This document shows positions 50,132-58,682 of a stretch of DNA of 64,000 nucleotides, one piece after another. Each line of letters starts with the position of its first letter. The first letter of the stretch is position 1. A program made the position numbers and the translations under genes. The DNA is from Ignavibacteria bacterium. GTDB taxonomy: Bacteria > Bacteroidota > Ignavibacteria > SZUA-365. The stretch is taken from NCBI GenBank assembly GCA_016720835.1, contig JADKJW010000002.1:434001-498000 (forward strand). The letters are read 5' to 3'. The notes below the pieces were generated by a model, which was not told where the DNA came from, searched no databases, and saw nothing but the letters and a program-made list of their open reading frames with translations.

Positions 50132-50208
50132 CAACCTTCCACCTGCAACCTGCAACCTGCAACCTTCATCTTTCATCCTTCATCCTTCATCCTTCATCCT
50201 TCATCCTG
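50132..50208. repeat. Heptanucleotide repeat array C
   Basis: Eleven consecutive 7-base units on the plus strand: CAACCTT, CCACCTG, CAACCTG, CAACCTG, CAACCTT, CATCTTT, four CATCCTT, CATCCTG. The last eight bases lie inside the MEMO-family gene and supply its stop codon. An opposite-strand partner AAGGTGGAA lies about 30 bases away (50102-50110), able to pair with TTCCACCT. Confidence 0.88.
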
Positions 50209-51472
50209 ATTTCCGCCAAAACGCCATGCTGGCGAAGGTCACGCCGCTTTCGCGTTCTTCCTCGTGCCATTGATCGTAGGCCAGCAGCGTTCCAGACGAG
50301 GGATGGGCGAGATCGAAGAAGGTGGTGATGCAGGAGAGGCCGTCGATGCGTGTGGCATTCATGGACGGGCGCAGCAGCGCGTGGAAGCCCGCGAGGTCTG
50401 CCCGCTCGAGGGCGGCGAAGTGTTCGTGATCGGATGCGCGCACGGCCGGAAGCAGCGCGGAGGCCGGGCGCTCGTCGCCGAATTTTCGCCCGACGTGCGA
50501 CCAGTCCACGCTGAGCACGAACATGATCCTGCGCCCGAGTTCCCGTTGCGTCTCCCCAAACGCATCGATGAACGCGCGGTAGCGGGCGTCTTCCATCGGC
50601 AGCGCGCCCTCCTCGAGAAAGTGCTCGAAGGACGTGCACAGGACGGGCACGATGCGCACGCGCTCGTTGCCGAACAGATGCTGCAGAAACAGCACCTGGA
50701 ATTCGATGGAATGCTCCGCGCGATGCGCCACGTCGCGCGTCGTGAAGATGCCGCCGCTGTGCGTCCGGAGCGCGCGCACGAAGGCGCCGTCGGTGCGCAT
50801 CGTGCCGAGCGGCGTCGCGAAGTCCTTCTCCGTCAGAATGAACAGATCCTCGGACGAATAGTGACTCGTGCCGAGAATGACCACCGTGTCGATGTCCGCA
50901 TCGCGCAGATGCTCGTATGCCGGGACGTAGACCTCGGGACCGACCTGCAGATCGATGTGCGGCGCGATCACCCCGAGCGGGACCGGCGTGCGCGCAACGG
51001 CCGGACGTCCCGCGAACAGACCATCGAGAAACGACGTCAGTTCGGCGCGCGTTCCCGGGTACGATTGTCCGGCATGCGCGGGTTCGCGGACCGGCAGAGC
51101 GGAGTATTCCGCGTCCATCGCGACGCGAATGCCGAGGAATCGATCCGTTGCGAGGAACAGGTTGCGCTCGAGTTCGTCGGAGAAGCCGAGGATCTGCTCG
51201 GGCGTGATGTTGACGCGGGCGACGCGCTTGAGCTCCTCGTGCACGTCGCGCGGCGTGCGCACACCGTCGAAGAGCAGCATCAGTCCCCACGCGGCCGGGC
51301 TGATCTGCAGCATGCTCCGGGAATAGCCCTCCGGATCGCGGAGCACCAGGAAGTCGTCCCCGTTCTCCTGCAGCGGAAAGACATCCAGCTCGCGCCGGAA
51401 CGGCGCGACGGGCAGATCGAGGCGTTCGGACATCGTGGGACCGGACTGTTCGTCCGCCGTTGTCGCACTCAT
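50201..51472 (-). CDS. AmmeMemoRadiSam system protein B / MEMO1 family with N-terminal extension
   Basis: A 423-residue protein. ATG 51472 overlaps the upstream stop as ATGA. Residues ~15-120 are an extra domain (ISPAAWGLMLLFDGVRTPRDV ... ITPEQILGFSDELERNLF), PqqD-like in pattern. The MEMO domain follows (REPAHAGQSYPGTRAEL, GVIAPHIDLQVG, VVILGTSHYSSEDL, AEHSIEFQVLFLQHLF, PVLCTSFEH, LSVDWSHVG). The His/Cys residues that bind metal in human MEMO1 appear to be kept. The partner AMMECR1 and radical SAM genes of the AmmeMemoRadiSam set are not in the window. Its stop codon and last residues come from repeat array C. Confidence 0.85.
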   Translation of the reverse strand: MSATTADEQSGPTMSERLDLPVAPFRRELDVFPLQENGDDFLVLRDPEGYSRSMLQISPAAWGLMLLFDGVRTPRDVHEELKRVARVNITPEQILGFSDELERNLFLATDRFLGIRVAMDAEYSALPVREPAHAGQSYPGTRAELTSFLDGLFAGRPAVARTPVPLGVIAPHIDLQVGPEVYVPAYEHLRDADIDTVVILGTSHYSSEDLFILTEKDFATPLGTMRTDGAFVRALRTHSGGIFTTRDVAHRAEHSIEFQVLFLQHLFGNERVRIVPVLCTSFEHFLEEGALPMEDARYRAFIDAFGETQRELGRRIMFVLSVDWSHVGRKFGDERPASALLPAVRASDHEHFAALERADLAGFHALLRPSMNATRIDGLSCITTFFDLAHPSSGTLLAYDQWHEEERESGVTFASMAFWRKSG

Positions 51473-52494
51473 GCGGCCCCCCGCGCCGGAGCGGCGGCGT
51501 GGGCGCGTTCCGATGCGTCCCTGCTCGTCTCGTAGAGCAGGCAGGCAACCTCGTGCCCTTCCCCCGCGGAGCCGGGCAGCGGACGCACGCGCGCGCATTC
51601 GGGTCCCGCTTCCGGACAGCGCGGATGAAACGCGCAGCCGGACGGCACCGCCGCGGGAATGGGAACATCCCCCGACAGCAGCGCCTGCGCCTTTCCGTGA
51701 CGCGGGTCGGGGACGGGCGCCGATCCGATGAGGGCGCGGGTGTACGGGTGCAGGGGCTCGAGCCCGACTCGCCCGGCGGGACCGATCTCGACGATGCGCC
51801 CGAGGTACATGACCGCAATGCGGTCGGAGATATGCCGGACGACGTGCAGGTCGTGGGAAATGAACAGGTAGGTCAGATGGAACTCCTCGCGCAGATCCAT
51901 CAGCAGGTTGAGGATCTGCGCCTGTATGGAGACGTCCAGCGCGGAGACGGGCTCGTCGCAGACGACGAATTCAGGCTGTACCGCCAAGGCGCGCGCAATG
52001 CCGACGCGCTGCCGCTGTCCGCTGCTGAATTCATGCGGATGACGACGCGCGTGCGACGCTTCGAGACCCACCGTCCCGAGGATGCGGGCGATTTCCGCGG
52101 GCATGCCGCTTGCGGTGGCAAGCCGATGCGCGGCGAGGATCTCGCGGAGCATCGCGCCGACAGAAAGCCGCGGATTCAGCGACGAGTGCGGGTCCTGGAA
52201 GATGATCTGCATGCGCTTGCGCAGTTCGCGCATCTCGCGGCGATCGAGCGAGGCGATGTCGCGTCCGTCAAAACACACGCTCCCCCCCGTCGGCTGGAGG
52301 AGATTCAGCAGCAGGCGGGCAAGGGTCGATTTTCCGCACCCGGACTCCCCGACAAGGCCGAGGATCTCCCCCGCGGCGATGCCGAACGTGACTCCATCGA
52401 CGGCCTTCACGGCATCGTCCCGCACCGCGCGAAAACCGCGCCGCAGCGGGTACCATTTTTGAAGCTGACGGACGTCGACGAGGGGTTGGGGCAT
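51469..52494 (-). CDS. OppF/DppF-type oligopeptide ABC transporter ATP-binding protein
   Basis: A 341-residue ATPase. Walker A GESGCGKSTLARLL, Q-loop IIFQDPHSSLNPRLSVG, signature FSSGQRQRVGIARAL, Walker B FVVCDEPVSALDVSIQAQ and switch LFISHDLHVVRHI, then the C-terminal OppF extension with a Cys-rich motif CAFHPRCPEAGPEC, which binds an Fe-S cluster in some DppD/F proteins. No permease or binding-protein gene is adjacent, so it is an orphan ATPase here. ATG 52494 is chosen; the much longer open frame is a shadow of the divergent gene. Confidence 0.88.
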   Translation of the reverse strand: MPQPLVDVRQLQKWYPLRRGFRAVRDDAVKAVDGVTFGIAAGEILGLVGESGCGKSTLARLLLNLLQPTGGSVCFDGRDIASLDRREMRELRKRMQIIFQDPHSSLNPRLSVGAMLREILAAHRLATASGMPAEIARILGTVGLEASHARRHPHEFSSGQRQRVGIARALAVQPEFVVCDEPVSALDVSIQAQILNLLMDLREEFHLTYLFISHDLHVVRHISDRIAVMYLGRIVEIGPAGRVGLEPLHPYTRALIGSAPVPDPRHGKAQALLSGDVPIPAAVPSGCAFHPRCPEAGPECARVRPLPGSAGEGHEVACLLYETSRDASERAHAAAPARGAA

Positions 52495-52728
52495 GGGAAC
52501 GATGATGTGAGTGATGCACGCGAGGAGAAAATAGAAAAAAAAACCTGATGGAAACCACTGCGCCCGGGAAAGGCACGCTGCTCCGAGCGACGCGCCGATG
52601 GTCCGCATCCCGAATTCATGCTGCACGGAGCACTGCAACACTTCCCCATTCTGCGCGTACCATTGGGAATTCAGGCAACACGGGCGCGGCACTTTTCTTT
52701 TATCGCGGAAATTCCCTACTTGCGGCAC

Positions 52729-54918
52729 ATGAATGTGAATCGAAAACTCCTGCTTCTCCTTGCGGGCGCGATGTTCGGGGCGGACCTCGTCTACCTCGTC
52801 GCGAGGCATGCGATGACGTCCGCTCCGGCGGGAGGAGACCTTTTCCACACCCTCCTGCTCGTTCTGGGTTTCGCGGCCTTCGGCGCCTGGGTGATGCGCG
52901 TGCAGCACCACGCCGAACAGAATCCCGTGCAGCTCGTCGGCAAGTCCGTGATCGCGGCGACGGCACTCATCATCGGCATCGGGATGCTGCGCATGTCGTC
53001 CATCGCGCGTTTTGTGCCCGCAGGCGAGAGTTTTGCGCCCGAGGGCATCACCACGGTCATTCTCTGCGCCTTCCTCGGGATCATCGCCGGCGCGACGGCG
53101 ATGCTGCTCTTCTCCATTCACACCGATCTCATCTTCGTAAAGCGCCGCCGCGCGACCAGGCGGAACTACCTGACCCTGCTGTTCCTGCATGCCGCCTACA
53201 TCGCGTTGTACGCGATCTTCTGGATGGAGGGGCACCCGCACGCCGTGCCGCTCGCCATCGTGGCGTTTCTGCTGGTGCCGGCCATGGTCGTCAACGCGTT
53301 CCGGTTTTCCTGGATCCTCGTGCTGACGCGCAAGGAGAAGCTCGCCAACCTGGTGCTGTGCTTCTTCGGCGCGGTGTTCTTCATCATCCTCTCCGTCGAC
53401 AGCGCGGTGTTTTCGGGCTGGCCAAGCGGCGACGACACGTTCAAGATGGTGCTGAACGCCTTCCATCCGGCGGTGGACGCGCTGTTCTCGACCGTCTGTC
53501 TCTTCGGGGCCATCTCCATGAGCGTGGGATTCACGAGCACGCTGCTGCATCTGCCGACCGCGAAGGAATTCGACAGGAAAAAGGCGGAGATCTCCTCCCT
53601 GCACAACATGAGCAGACTGGTGACCGAAGTCTTCGACATCGACGAGCTGCTTTCGACGACCACGCATCTCGCCATGGAGATCACCGAGGGCGATGGCGCG
53701 TGGATCGAGTTGCCTTCGCGCAGCGCGCAGAGGCCCGAGGAAGCGGGCGACGCCTTCGCCGTGCCGTTCCCGGAAAAACGTTCGCTGCGCGGCATCACGG
53801 AGGAGCGCCTCGGCCGCTACCGCCAGAGCGGCGGCGCGCCGCTCATCGGGCTCGTCGCGGAGACCGGCAAGGCCGTCACCATCCAGGATGTGCAGCGCGA
53901 CCGGCGCCTCGCCGCGCGCGAGGACGCGCCGGAGAGCGGATCACTCGCGCTCCTGCCGCTGCGGAGCCATGGCGGCATGGTCGGGCTCCTCGGCGTGTAC
54001 AAGAAGACCCCGTACGAATTCGACAAGGACGTGATGCACGTCCTCTCGGCCTTCGCCGACCTCGTGTCCATCGCGCTCGAGAACAGCCGTCTCATCGCGG
54101 AGTCCCTCACCCGCGAGCGGTTCAAGCAGGAATTGCTCGTCGCGCGGCAGATGCAGCGGAGCCTGCTTCCGTCGCTGTTGCCGCTCTCCGCCACCTACGA
54201 CATCGCCGCGGAGTCCATCCCGGCCTATGAAGTGGGCGGCGACTACTTCGACGCGATGCGGGTGGACGGCCGCCATCTCGGCATCACGATCGGCGACGTG
54301 TCCGGGAAGGGCGTCTCCGCCGCGCTGTACATGGCGCAGGTCAAGGGCATCTTCCAGTCGGTCACCGGCGAGAGCACGTCCACGCGCGATCTGCTCGCGC
54401 GGATGAACGCGACGCTGTGCAAGACGATGGATCGGAAATCGTTCATCAGCCTGCTCTACGCGGTGCTGGACATCGAGACGGGAATCCTGCGCTTTTCGCG
54501 TGCAGGTCATTGTCCGCTATTGTATATTTCCGCCGGTTCTTCGCAGTATTTGCGTCCGGATGGCATGGGCCTCGGTCTCGATCCGACCGACCGATTCGCG
54601 GCCTCGATCGACGAGGAGGAGATCCGGATGCACAGCGGAGATCTCGTCATCCTGTTCACGGATGGCGTCACCGAAGCCCGGGATGCCGGCGGCGAGGAAT
54701 ACCAGTACGACCGGCTCGCGCGCGTCGCCGAGGCGCACGCGGATCAGTCTCCCGGCGCGGTGATCCGCGCCATCGCACGGAGCGTGCAGGAATTCACCCA
54801 GGGCGGAGAAGCGATCGACGACATGACCCTGCTGGCCCTCCGATGGAACGGGAGCGGGGAGACGAGCGGAGGCGACACGGAGACACTTTTGGACCAGGAG
54901 GAGCATCAGCATGAATGA
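52729..54918 (+). CDS. RsbU-like PP2C phosphatase with membrane sensor and GAF domain
   Basis: A 729-residue protein. About eight hydrophobic helices in the first ~270 residues form a membrane sensor-like domain, followed by a signalling helix and a GAF domain (about residues 300-450: MSRLVTEVFDIDELLSTTTHLAMEI ... LGVYKKTPYEFDKDVMHVLSAFADLVSIALEN). The C-terminal SpoIIE/RsbU phosphatase has the metal-binding VGGDYFDAM, IGDVSGKGVSAAL, SRAGHCPLLY and LFTDGVTEARD segments. It would dephosphorylate the STAS protein encoded 3' (overlap 8 bases), so an environmental signal activates partner switching. ATG 52729 is the first in-frame start outside the divergent intergenic region. Confidence 0.9.
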   Translation: MNVNRKLLLLLAGAMFGADLVYLVARHAMTSAPAGGDLFHTLLLVLGFAAFGAWVMRVQHHAEQNPVQLVGKSVIAATALIIGIGMLRMSSIARFVPAGESFAPEGITTVILCAFLGIIAGATAMLLFSIHTDLIFVKRRRATRRNYLTLLFLHAAYIALYAIFWMEGHPHAVPLAIVAFLLVPAMVVNAFRFSWILVLTRKEKLANLVLCFFGAVFFIILSVDSAVFSGWPSGDDTFKMVLNAFHPAVDALFSTVCLFGAISMSVGFTSTLLHLPTAKEFDRKKAEISSLHNMSRLVTEVFDIDELLSTTTHLAMEITEGDGAWIELPSRSAQRPEEAGDAFAVPFPEKRSLRGITEERLGRYRQSGGAPLIGLVAETGKAVTIQDVQRDRRLAAREDAPESGSLALLPLRSHGGMVGLLGVYKKTPYEFDKDVMHVLSAFADLVSIALENSRLIAESLTRERFKQELLVARQMQRSLLPSLLPLSATYDIAAESIPAYEVGGDYFDAMRVDGRHLGITIGDVSGKGVSAALYMAQVKGIFQSVTGESTSTRDLLARMNATLCKTMDRKSFISLLYAVLDIETGILRFSRAGHCPLLYISAGSSQYLRPDGMGLGLDPTDRFAASIDEEEIRMHSGDLVILFTDGVTEARDAGGEEYQYDRLARVAEAHADQSPGAVIRAIARSVQEFTQGGEAIDDMTLLALRWNGSGETSGGDTETLLDQEEHQHE

Positions 54919-55300
54919 TTTCAAAGTCGGCATCCGTCACATGGACACGGTGACCGTCTTCGACTTGAAGGGCTATCTCGACGCGCACACGGCTCCCGAT
55001 CTGGAACAGGCCTTCCTCAGCGCCATTGACGGCAGGAAGTACAACCTTGTCGTCAATTTCCGGGATCTCGCCTACATCAGCAGCGCGGGTCTCGGCGTGC
55101 TGATGCAGTTCATCGAGGACGTGCGCAAGAACGAGGGCGACATCAAGCTCAGCAACATGTCGCCGCGCGTCTTCAACGTGTTCGATCTGCTCGGTTTTCC
55201 CATGCTCTACGAGATCTATGCGGAGGAAAGAGATGCCCTGGAGAAATTCCGGAACAATGTGACGCATCCCCCGTACCAGAAACCAGACACGGGCGAATAA
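54911..55300 (+). CDS. Anti-sigma factor antagonist (STAS domain, RsbV-like)
   Basis: A 129-residue single STAS domain (SpoIIAA/RsbV fold): VTVFDLKGYLDAHTAPDLEQ, LVVNFRDLAYISSAGLGVLMQ, with the phosphorylatable Ser in YISSAGLG (Ser 57/58). The gene overlaps the phosphatase by 8 bases and is followed by the kinase gene after 20 bases, so the three form one operon. Confidence 0.93.
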   Translation: MNDFKVGIRHMDTVTVFDLKGYLDAHTAPDLEQAFLSAIDGRKYNLVVNFRDLAYISSAGLGVLMQFIEDVRKNEGDIKLSNMSPRVFNVFDLLGFPMLYEIYAEERDALEKFRNNVTHPPYQKPDTGE

Positions 55301-55320
55301 CCGCTATACGCAGGCGCACG

Positions 55321-55791
55321 GTGACGCAGCACACGAAGCATACGGACCTCACACTCGACATCAGCAGCAAGACGGATCTGCTGGTGGAGGTGCGCACGTT
55401 CGTCACGGACGCCGCGCGGGCGTTCGGCTTCGCGGACGACGACGTCTCGAACATCGAGCTGGCCGTGGACGAAGCCTGCACCAACATCATCAAGCACGCC
55501 TACCAGTACAATCCCGCCGGCCGCATCCGCCTCGCCATCTCCTCCACGGCCGAGCAGGACCAGCCCCGCCGTTTCATCATCACGATTCACGACGACGGGC
55601 GCAGTTTCGACGCCTCGCATTACACGCTCCCCGACATGACGCAGTACTTCCAGCGCCCCCGCCGCGGCGGTCTCGGCGTCGTCCTGATGAAGAAACTCAT
55701 GGACGAAGTGGAGTACAGCATCGCCCCCGGCGCCCCCAACGCCATCCGCCTCGTCAAGTATCTCCTTCCCCTGCATCCCCGCTCCGCCTGA
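55321..55791 (+). CDS. Anti-sigma-type serine/threonine kinase (RsbW-like GHKL ATPase)
   Basis: A 156-residue GHKL kinase with N-box IELAVDEACTNIIKHAY, G1 HDDGRSFD and G2 RRGGLGVVLMKKLMDE. Start GTG at 55321. It would phosphorylate the STAS protein or bind a sigma factor. No sigma factor gene lies beside it, so the final target is not visible. Normal length for RsbW. Confidence 0.9.
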   Translation: MTQHTKHTDLTLDISSKTDLLVEVRTFVTDAARAFGFADDDVSNIELAVDEACTNIIKHAYQYNPAGRIRLAISSTAEQDQPRRFIITIHDDGRSFDASHYTLPDMTQYFQRPRRGGLGVVLMKKLMDEVEYSIAPGAPNAIRLVKYLLPLHPRSA

Positions 55792-55797
55792 TTCGAT

Positions 55798-55828
55798 TTG
55801 TCAGGAAGCTTCCGAAGACGTACTTTCC
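55798..55828 (+). promoter_or_regulatory. Possible adk promoter
   Basis: TTG (55798-55800), 20 bases, TACTTTCC (55821-55828), 6 of 8 to TAnnTTTG, 60 bases upstream of adk. The spacing equals that of the better matches in this window, which is why I keep it. Confidence 0.5.
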
Positions 55829-55888
55829 GCGCATAACCACGCGGTATTTCCGCATTCCTCGATCGAGCACGCACAGCCGAGGGTTTGT

Positions 55889-56440
55889 ATGCGTTGTATT
55901 CTCTTCGGACCGCCCGGAGCCGGAAAGGGCACCCAGGCGGAATTCATCTCAAAGCATTTCTCCATCCCCCACATTTCCACCGGGGACATTTTCAGGGAGA
56001 ACATCAGGAACCAGACGCCGCTCGGCATCGAAGCGAAGCGGTTTTCGGAAGCGGGCAACCTTGTGCCCGACTCGGTCACCATTGCCATGGTCCGCGACCG
56101 GCTCTCGAAGCAGGACTGCGTCAACGGCTTCCTCCTCGACGGCTTTCCGCGCACGACCGCCCAGGCCGACGAATTCGACGCCATTCTGCGGGACCTCGAC
56201 ACGTCGCTCGATGCCGTCATCAATCTGGTCGTGCCCGACGAGGAGCTCGTCGAGCGTCTCTCGAAGCGCGGCCGCGCCGACGATTCCGTCGACACCGTGC
56301 TGCACCGCCTCACCGTCTATCACGACAACACCAAATCGCTCATCGGCTACTACCGCAGCCGCGGCATCCTCTGCGACGTGGTGGGTGTCGGCCCCATCGA
56401 AGACATCACCGCCGGCATTCTTCAGGCCCTGGCGCGCTGA
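55889..56440 (+). CDS. adk: Adenylate kinase (short form)
   Basis: A 183-residue enzyme that interconverts 2 ADP and ATP+AMP. Walker A GPPGAGKGTQ at residues 7-16, then AMP-binding HISTGDIFRE, VRDRL, FLLDGFPRTTAQAD and the LID region reduced to KRGRADDSVDTV, so this is the short type without an inserted zinc-binding LID domain. Spacing to the next gene is 24 bases. Confidence 0.95.
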   Translation: MRCILFGPPGAGKGTQAEFISKHFSIPHISTGDIFRENIRNQTPLGIEAKRFSEAGNLVPDSVTIAMVRDRLSKQDCVNGFLLDGFPRTTAQADEFDAILRDLDTSLDAVINLVVPDEELVERLSKRGRADDSVDTVLHRLTVYHDNTKSLIGYYRSRGILCDVVGVGPIEDITAGILQALAR

Positions 56441-56464
56441 CCCCCGAGTGCCGAGGAGACCGCA

Positions 56465-57409
56465 ATGAGACGCACACTCACCCGTTTGCTCCTGAGCTGC
56501 AGTCTGTTCGCCGGCTTTTCAACGCCGCTCGCTGCGCAGGCCTTTCCCGATCTCATCAAGGCGCTCGGCATCCGGGAACTCGCGCGCGACTATCTCCGTC
56601 CCGGGGCGGACGCCATCGGCTACAGCATCAACAGCGGCCTCTACCACTCCGCGCGCATCGACTCCGGCCTCCAACTCTGGGTCGGTCTGCGCGGCGTGTG
56701 GTCGTACGCGCCCGAGAGCGACCGAACCTTCATCGCAAAACTGCCCTCGTCGTTGACGTCGCTCGGGTATCCGTCATCCATTGAGACGGCCACGCTGTTC
56801 GGCGGCAGAGGCGCGGTGCTTCAGTCGGCGCAGACCGATCCGAACGGCCAGCCCTACCCCGCCATTCCGCTTCCGGACGGCATCGGCATCAGCGGCACGT
56901 TCCTGCTCATCCCGCACGCGACCATCGGTTCGATCGCCGGGACGGAACTGATGGTCCGGGGCCTGCCGCCCGTGACCTACGATCCCGCGATCGGGAAGAT
57001 CAGCTTCTTCGGCATCGGCCTGCGGCACAGTCCGACGAGCTACATCCGCCTCCCGATCGACATCGCCTTCATGGCAGCGGCGCAGGAGTTCTCCATCGGC
57101 GAGGTCATCCACGCCACGGCGTGGAACGTGAACGCCCACGCGAGCATTCCTCTCGCCATCCTCGAGGCCTACGGCGGCGTGGGGTACGAAAGCTACGCGA
57201 TCACGGCCGCGTATTCCTACACGCCGACGGAACCGACGCTCCCCGCGGAGTTGCGGACGCCGCAGCGTATCGCGCTCGATTTCCAGCGCGTGAATTTCCG
57301 CTTCACCCTCGGCGTTAATCTCATCTTCATTCCTCTCATCGACGTCAATGCGGAGTACAGTTTCGGCGTGCAGGACAACTTCACCGTCGGCGCCGGCCTC
57401 CGCCTCTGA
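56465..57409 (+). CDS. Outer-membrane beta-barrel-like protein 1 (DUF6588-like)
   Basis: A 314-residue exported protein with signal peptide (LLLSCSLFAGFSTPLAAQ). The rest alternates hydrophobic and polar residues in short strands, and ends in an aromatic/hydrophobic residue (VGAGLRL), as expected of outer-membrane barrels. Segments AIGYSINSGLYHSARIDSGLQLWVGL, TLFGGRGAVL and ISFFGIGLRHSPTSYI recur in the next gene, so the two are paralogues. The pattern resembles DUF6588 proteins of Bacteroidota, but I am not certain. Function unknown. Confidence 0.65.
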   Translation: MRRTLTRLLLSCSLFAGFSTPLAAQAFPDLIKALGIRELARDYLRPGADAIGYSINSGLYHSARIDSGLQLWVGLRGVWSYAPESDRTFIAKLPSSLTSLGYPSSIETATLFGGRGAVLQSAQTDPNGQPYPAIPLPDGIGISGTFLLIPHATIGSIAGTELMVRGLPPVTYDPAIGKISFFGIGLRHSPTSYIRLPIDIAFMAAAQEFSIGEVIHATAWNVNAHASIPLAILEAYGGVGYESYAITAAYSYTPTEPTLPAELRTPQRIALDFQRVNFRFTLGVNLIFIPLIDVNAEYSFGVQDNFTVGAGLRL

Positions 57410-57435
57410 TTCATCCACATCACGAAAGCCGCCAG

Positions 57436-58536
57436 ATGACGATATCCGCCCGCTTCCTCCTCTCCCTGCTCGTGTTCGCCGCCGCAAGCGGCGCGGCCCG
57501 CGCACAGTTCGACCAGGCCACGTCGAAGGCCCTGCTGGAGGAATACTCCCTGCAGCTCTTCGGCAACAATGCCACCGGGTACATGGGACCGCTGGTGGTC
57601 GTTTCCAACGTGGGCGCGCATCACGGGTTCTTTCATTCGGCGAAGATGTCGAAGAAGAATGAACTCCGTTTCGAGATTTCGATACAGTCGGTGTACACGA
57701 CGGTGCGCGAGGACGAGCGCACCTTCACCGGCACCCTCCCGATCGACACGCTCCCGGGTGACAGCGACGTGCTGCGGCTGTTCAAGCTGCTTGCGCTCGT
57801 TCCCGCGCGGGCCAACGGCGAGCTGTCGGATCGCATCACCACCGCGACGGTTTTCGGCGGCCAGGGGACATGGTTCCGCGTGCCCAAGAAGTACCTCTTC
57901 TTCGTGCCCGCCGAACAGCTCAAGAACATCCCCGACTCGCTGCAGCTCACGAACGGCACCAATCAGCAGACCGTCTTCGCCGCCGTGCCGCAGCTTCGCA
58001 TCGGCACCTGGAAATCAACGGACATGTTGCTCCGTTATATCCCGCCGGTGACCTTCGACAAGAACGTCGGGAAATTTTCCTTCTTCGGCGTCGCCTTCCG
58101 TCACGGCTTCACCAACTGGTTCCGCCAGCCCATCGTGGATGCGGCCTTCGAGGCCAGTTACCAGCGTTCGACGATCAACAACATCGTGGGCACCACGAAG
58201 GCGGAGCTGGACGCGACCACGGACATGTGGTCGGTGAACGTGCAGGCCAGCCGCCGATTCGGATGGTTCGAACCCTACGTCGGGATTTCCTACGAGAACC
58301 TCTACTCCAACGGCACGTATAAATTCACGTTGCCGGCGAACATCAAGGAGCAGATCGGGTACGACATCGATCCCCAGACGGCGGCCATCAGTCTCGACGA
58401 CCACGCCTTCAAGGGTACCATCGGCGTTGCCGCCATCATCGGGCCGGTGGACGTGTTCCTGAGCGCCGGCATCAGCAAGCACTTCATCATCGGCGGCGGA
58501 GTGAGCTACGCGTTCCACGTGCCGACGGGAAGATGA
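57436..58536 (+). CDS. Outer-membrane beta-barrel-like protein 2 (paralogue of 56465-57409)
   Basis: A 366-residue exported protein (signal peptide FLLSLLVFAAASGAARAQ). Shared segments with protein 1: GAHHGFFHSAKM, TVFGGQGTWFRVP, PPVTFDKNVGKFSFFGVAFRHGFTNWF and AFHVPTGR at the end. It starts 26 bases after protein 1, so they form an operon pair from tandem duplication. Function unknown; the shared VTxxxxVGKxSFFGxxxRH element is the best signature. Confidence 0.65.
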   Translation: MTISARFLLSLLVFAAASGAARAQFDQATSKALLEEYSLQLFGNNATGYMGPLVVVSNVGAHHGFFHSAKMSKKNELRFEISIQSVYTTVREDERTFTGTLPIDTLPGDSDVLRLFKLLALVPARANGELSDRITTATVFGGQGTWFRVPKKYLFFVPAEQLKNIPDSLQLTNGTNQQTVFAAVPQLRIGTWKSTDMLLRYIPPVTFDKNVGKFSFFGVAFRHGFTNWFRQPIVDAAFEASYQRSTINNIVGTTKAELDATTDMWSVNVQASRRFGWFEPYVGISYENLYSNGTYKFTLPANIKEQIGYDIDPQTAAISLDDHAFKGTIGVAAIIGPVDVFLSAGISKHFIIGGGVSYAFHVPTGR

Positions 58537-58580
58537 AGGAGACTGCGCCGTCTGACATCGTAAGAGAACGATACTCGCAG

Positions 58581-58612
58581 CCTGAACGCTCAGATCCTTC
58601 GCTGCGCTCAGG
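58581..58612. repeat. Extragenic imperfect palindrome
   Basis: CCTGAACGC (58581-58589) pairs with GCGCTCAGG (58604-58612) with one mismatch and a 14-base loop containing AGATCCTTCG. The core AGATCCTTCGCTGCGCTCAGGATGA type sequence is a recurring intergenic motif in many bacterial genomes. It lies between convergent genes and may terminate transcription. Confidence 0.5.
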
Positions 58613-58628
58613 ATGACGGGGCTTCACT

Positions 58629-58652
58629 CACCTTCACCTTCACCTTCACCCT
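58629..58652. repeat. Short hexanucleotide repeat (CACCTT)
   Basis: Three to four units of TCACCT/CACCTT in the gap between the convergent barrel and CorC-like genes. The period is six, not the seven seen in arrays A-C, though the sequence is similar. Confidence 0.6.
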
Positions 58653-58682
58653 TTTTTCTTCCCGCTCCCCAGTCACCACTCC

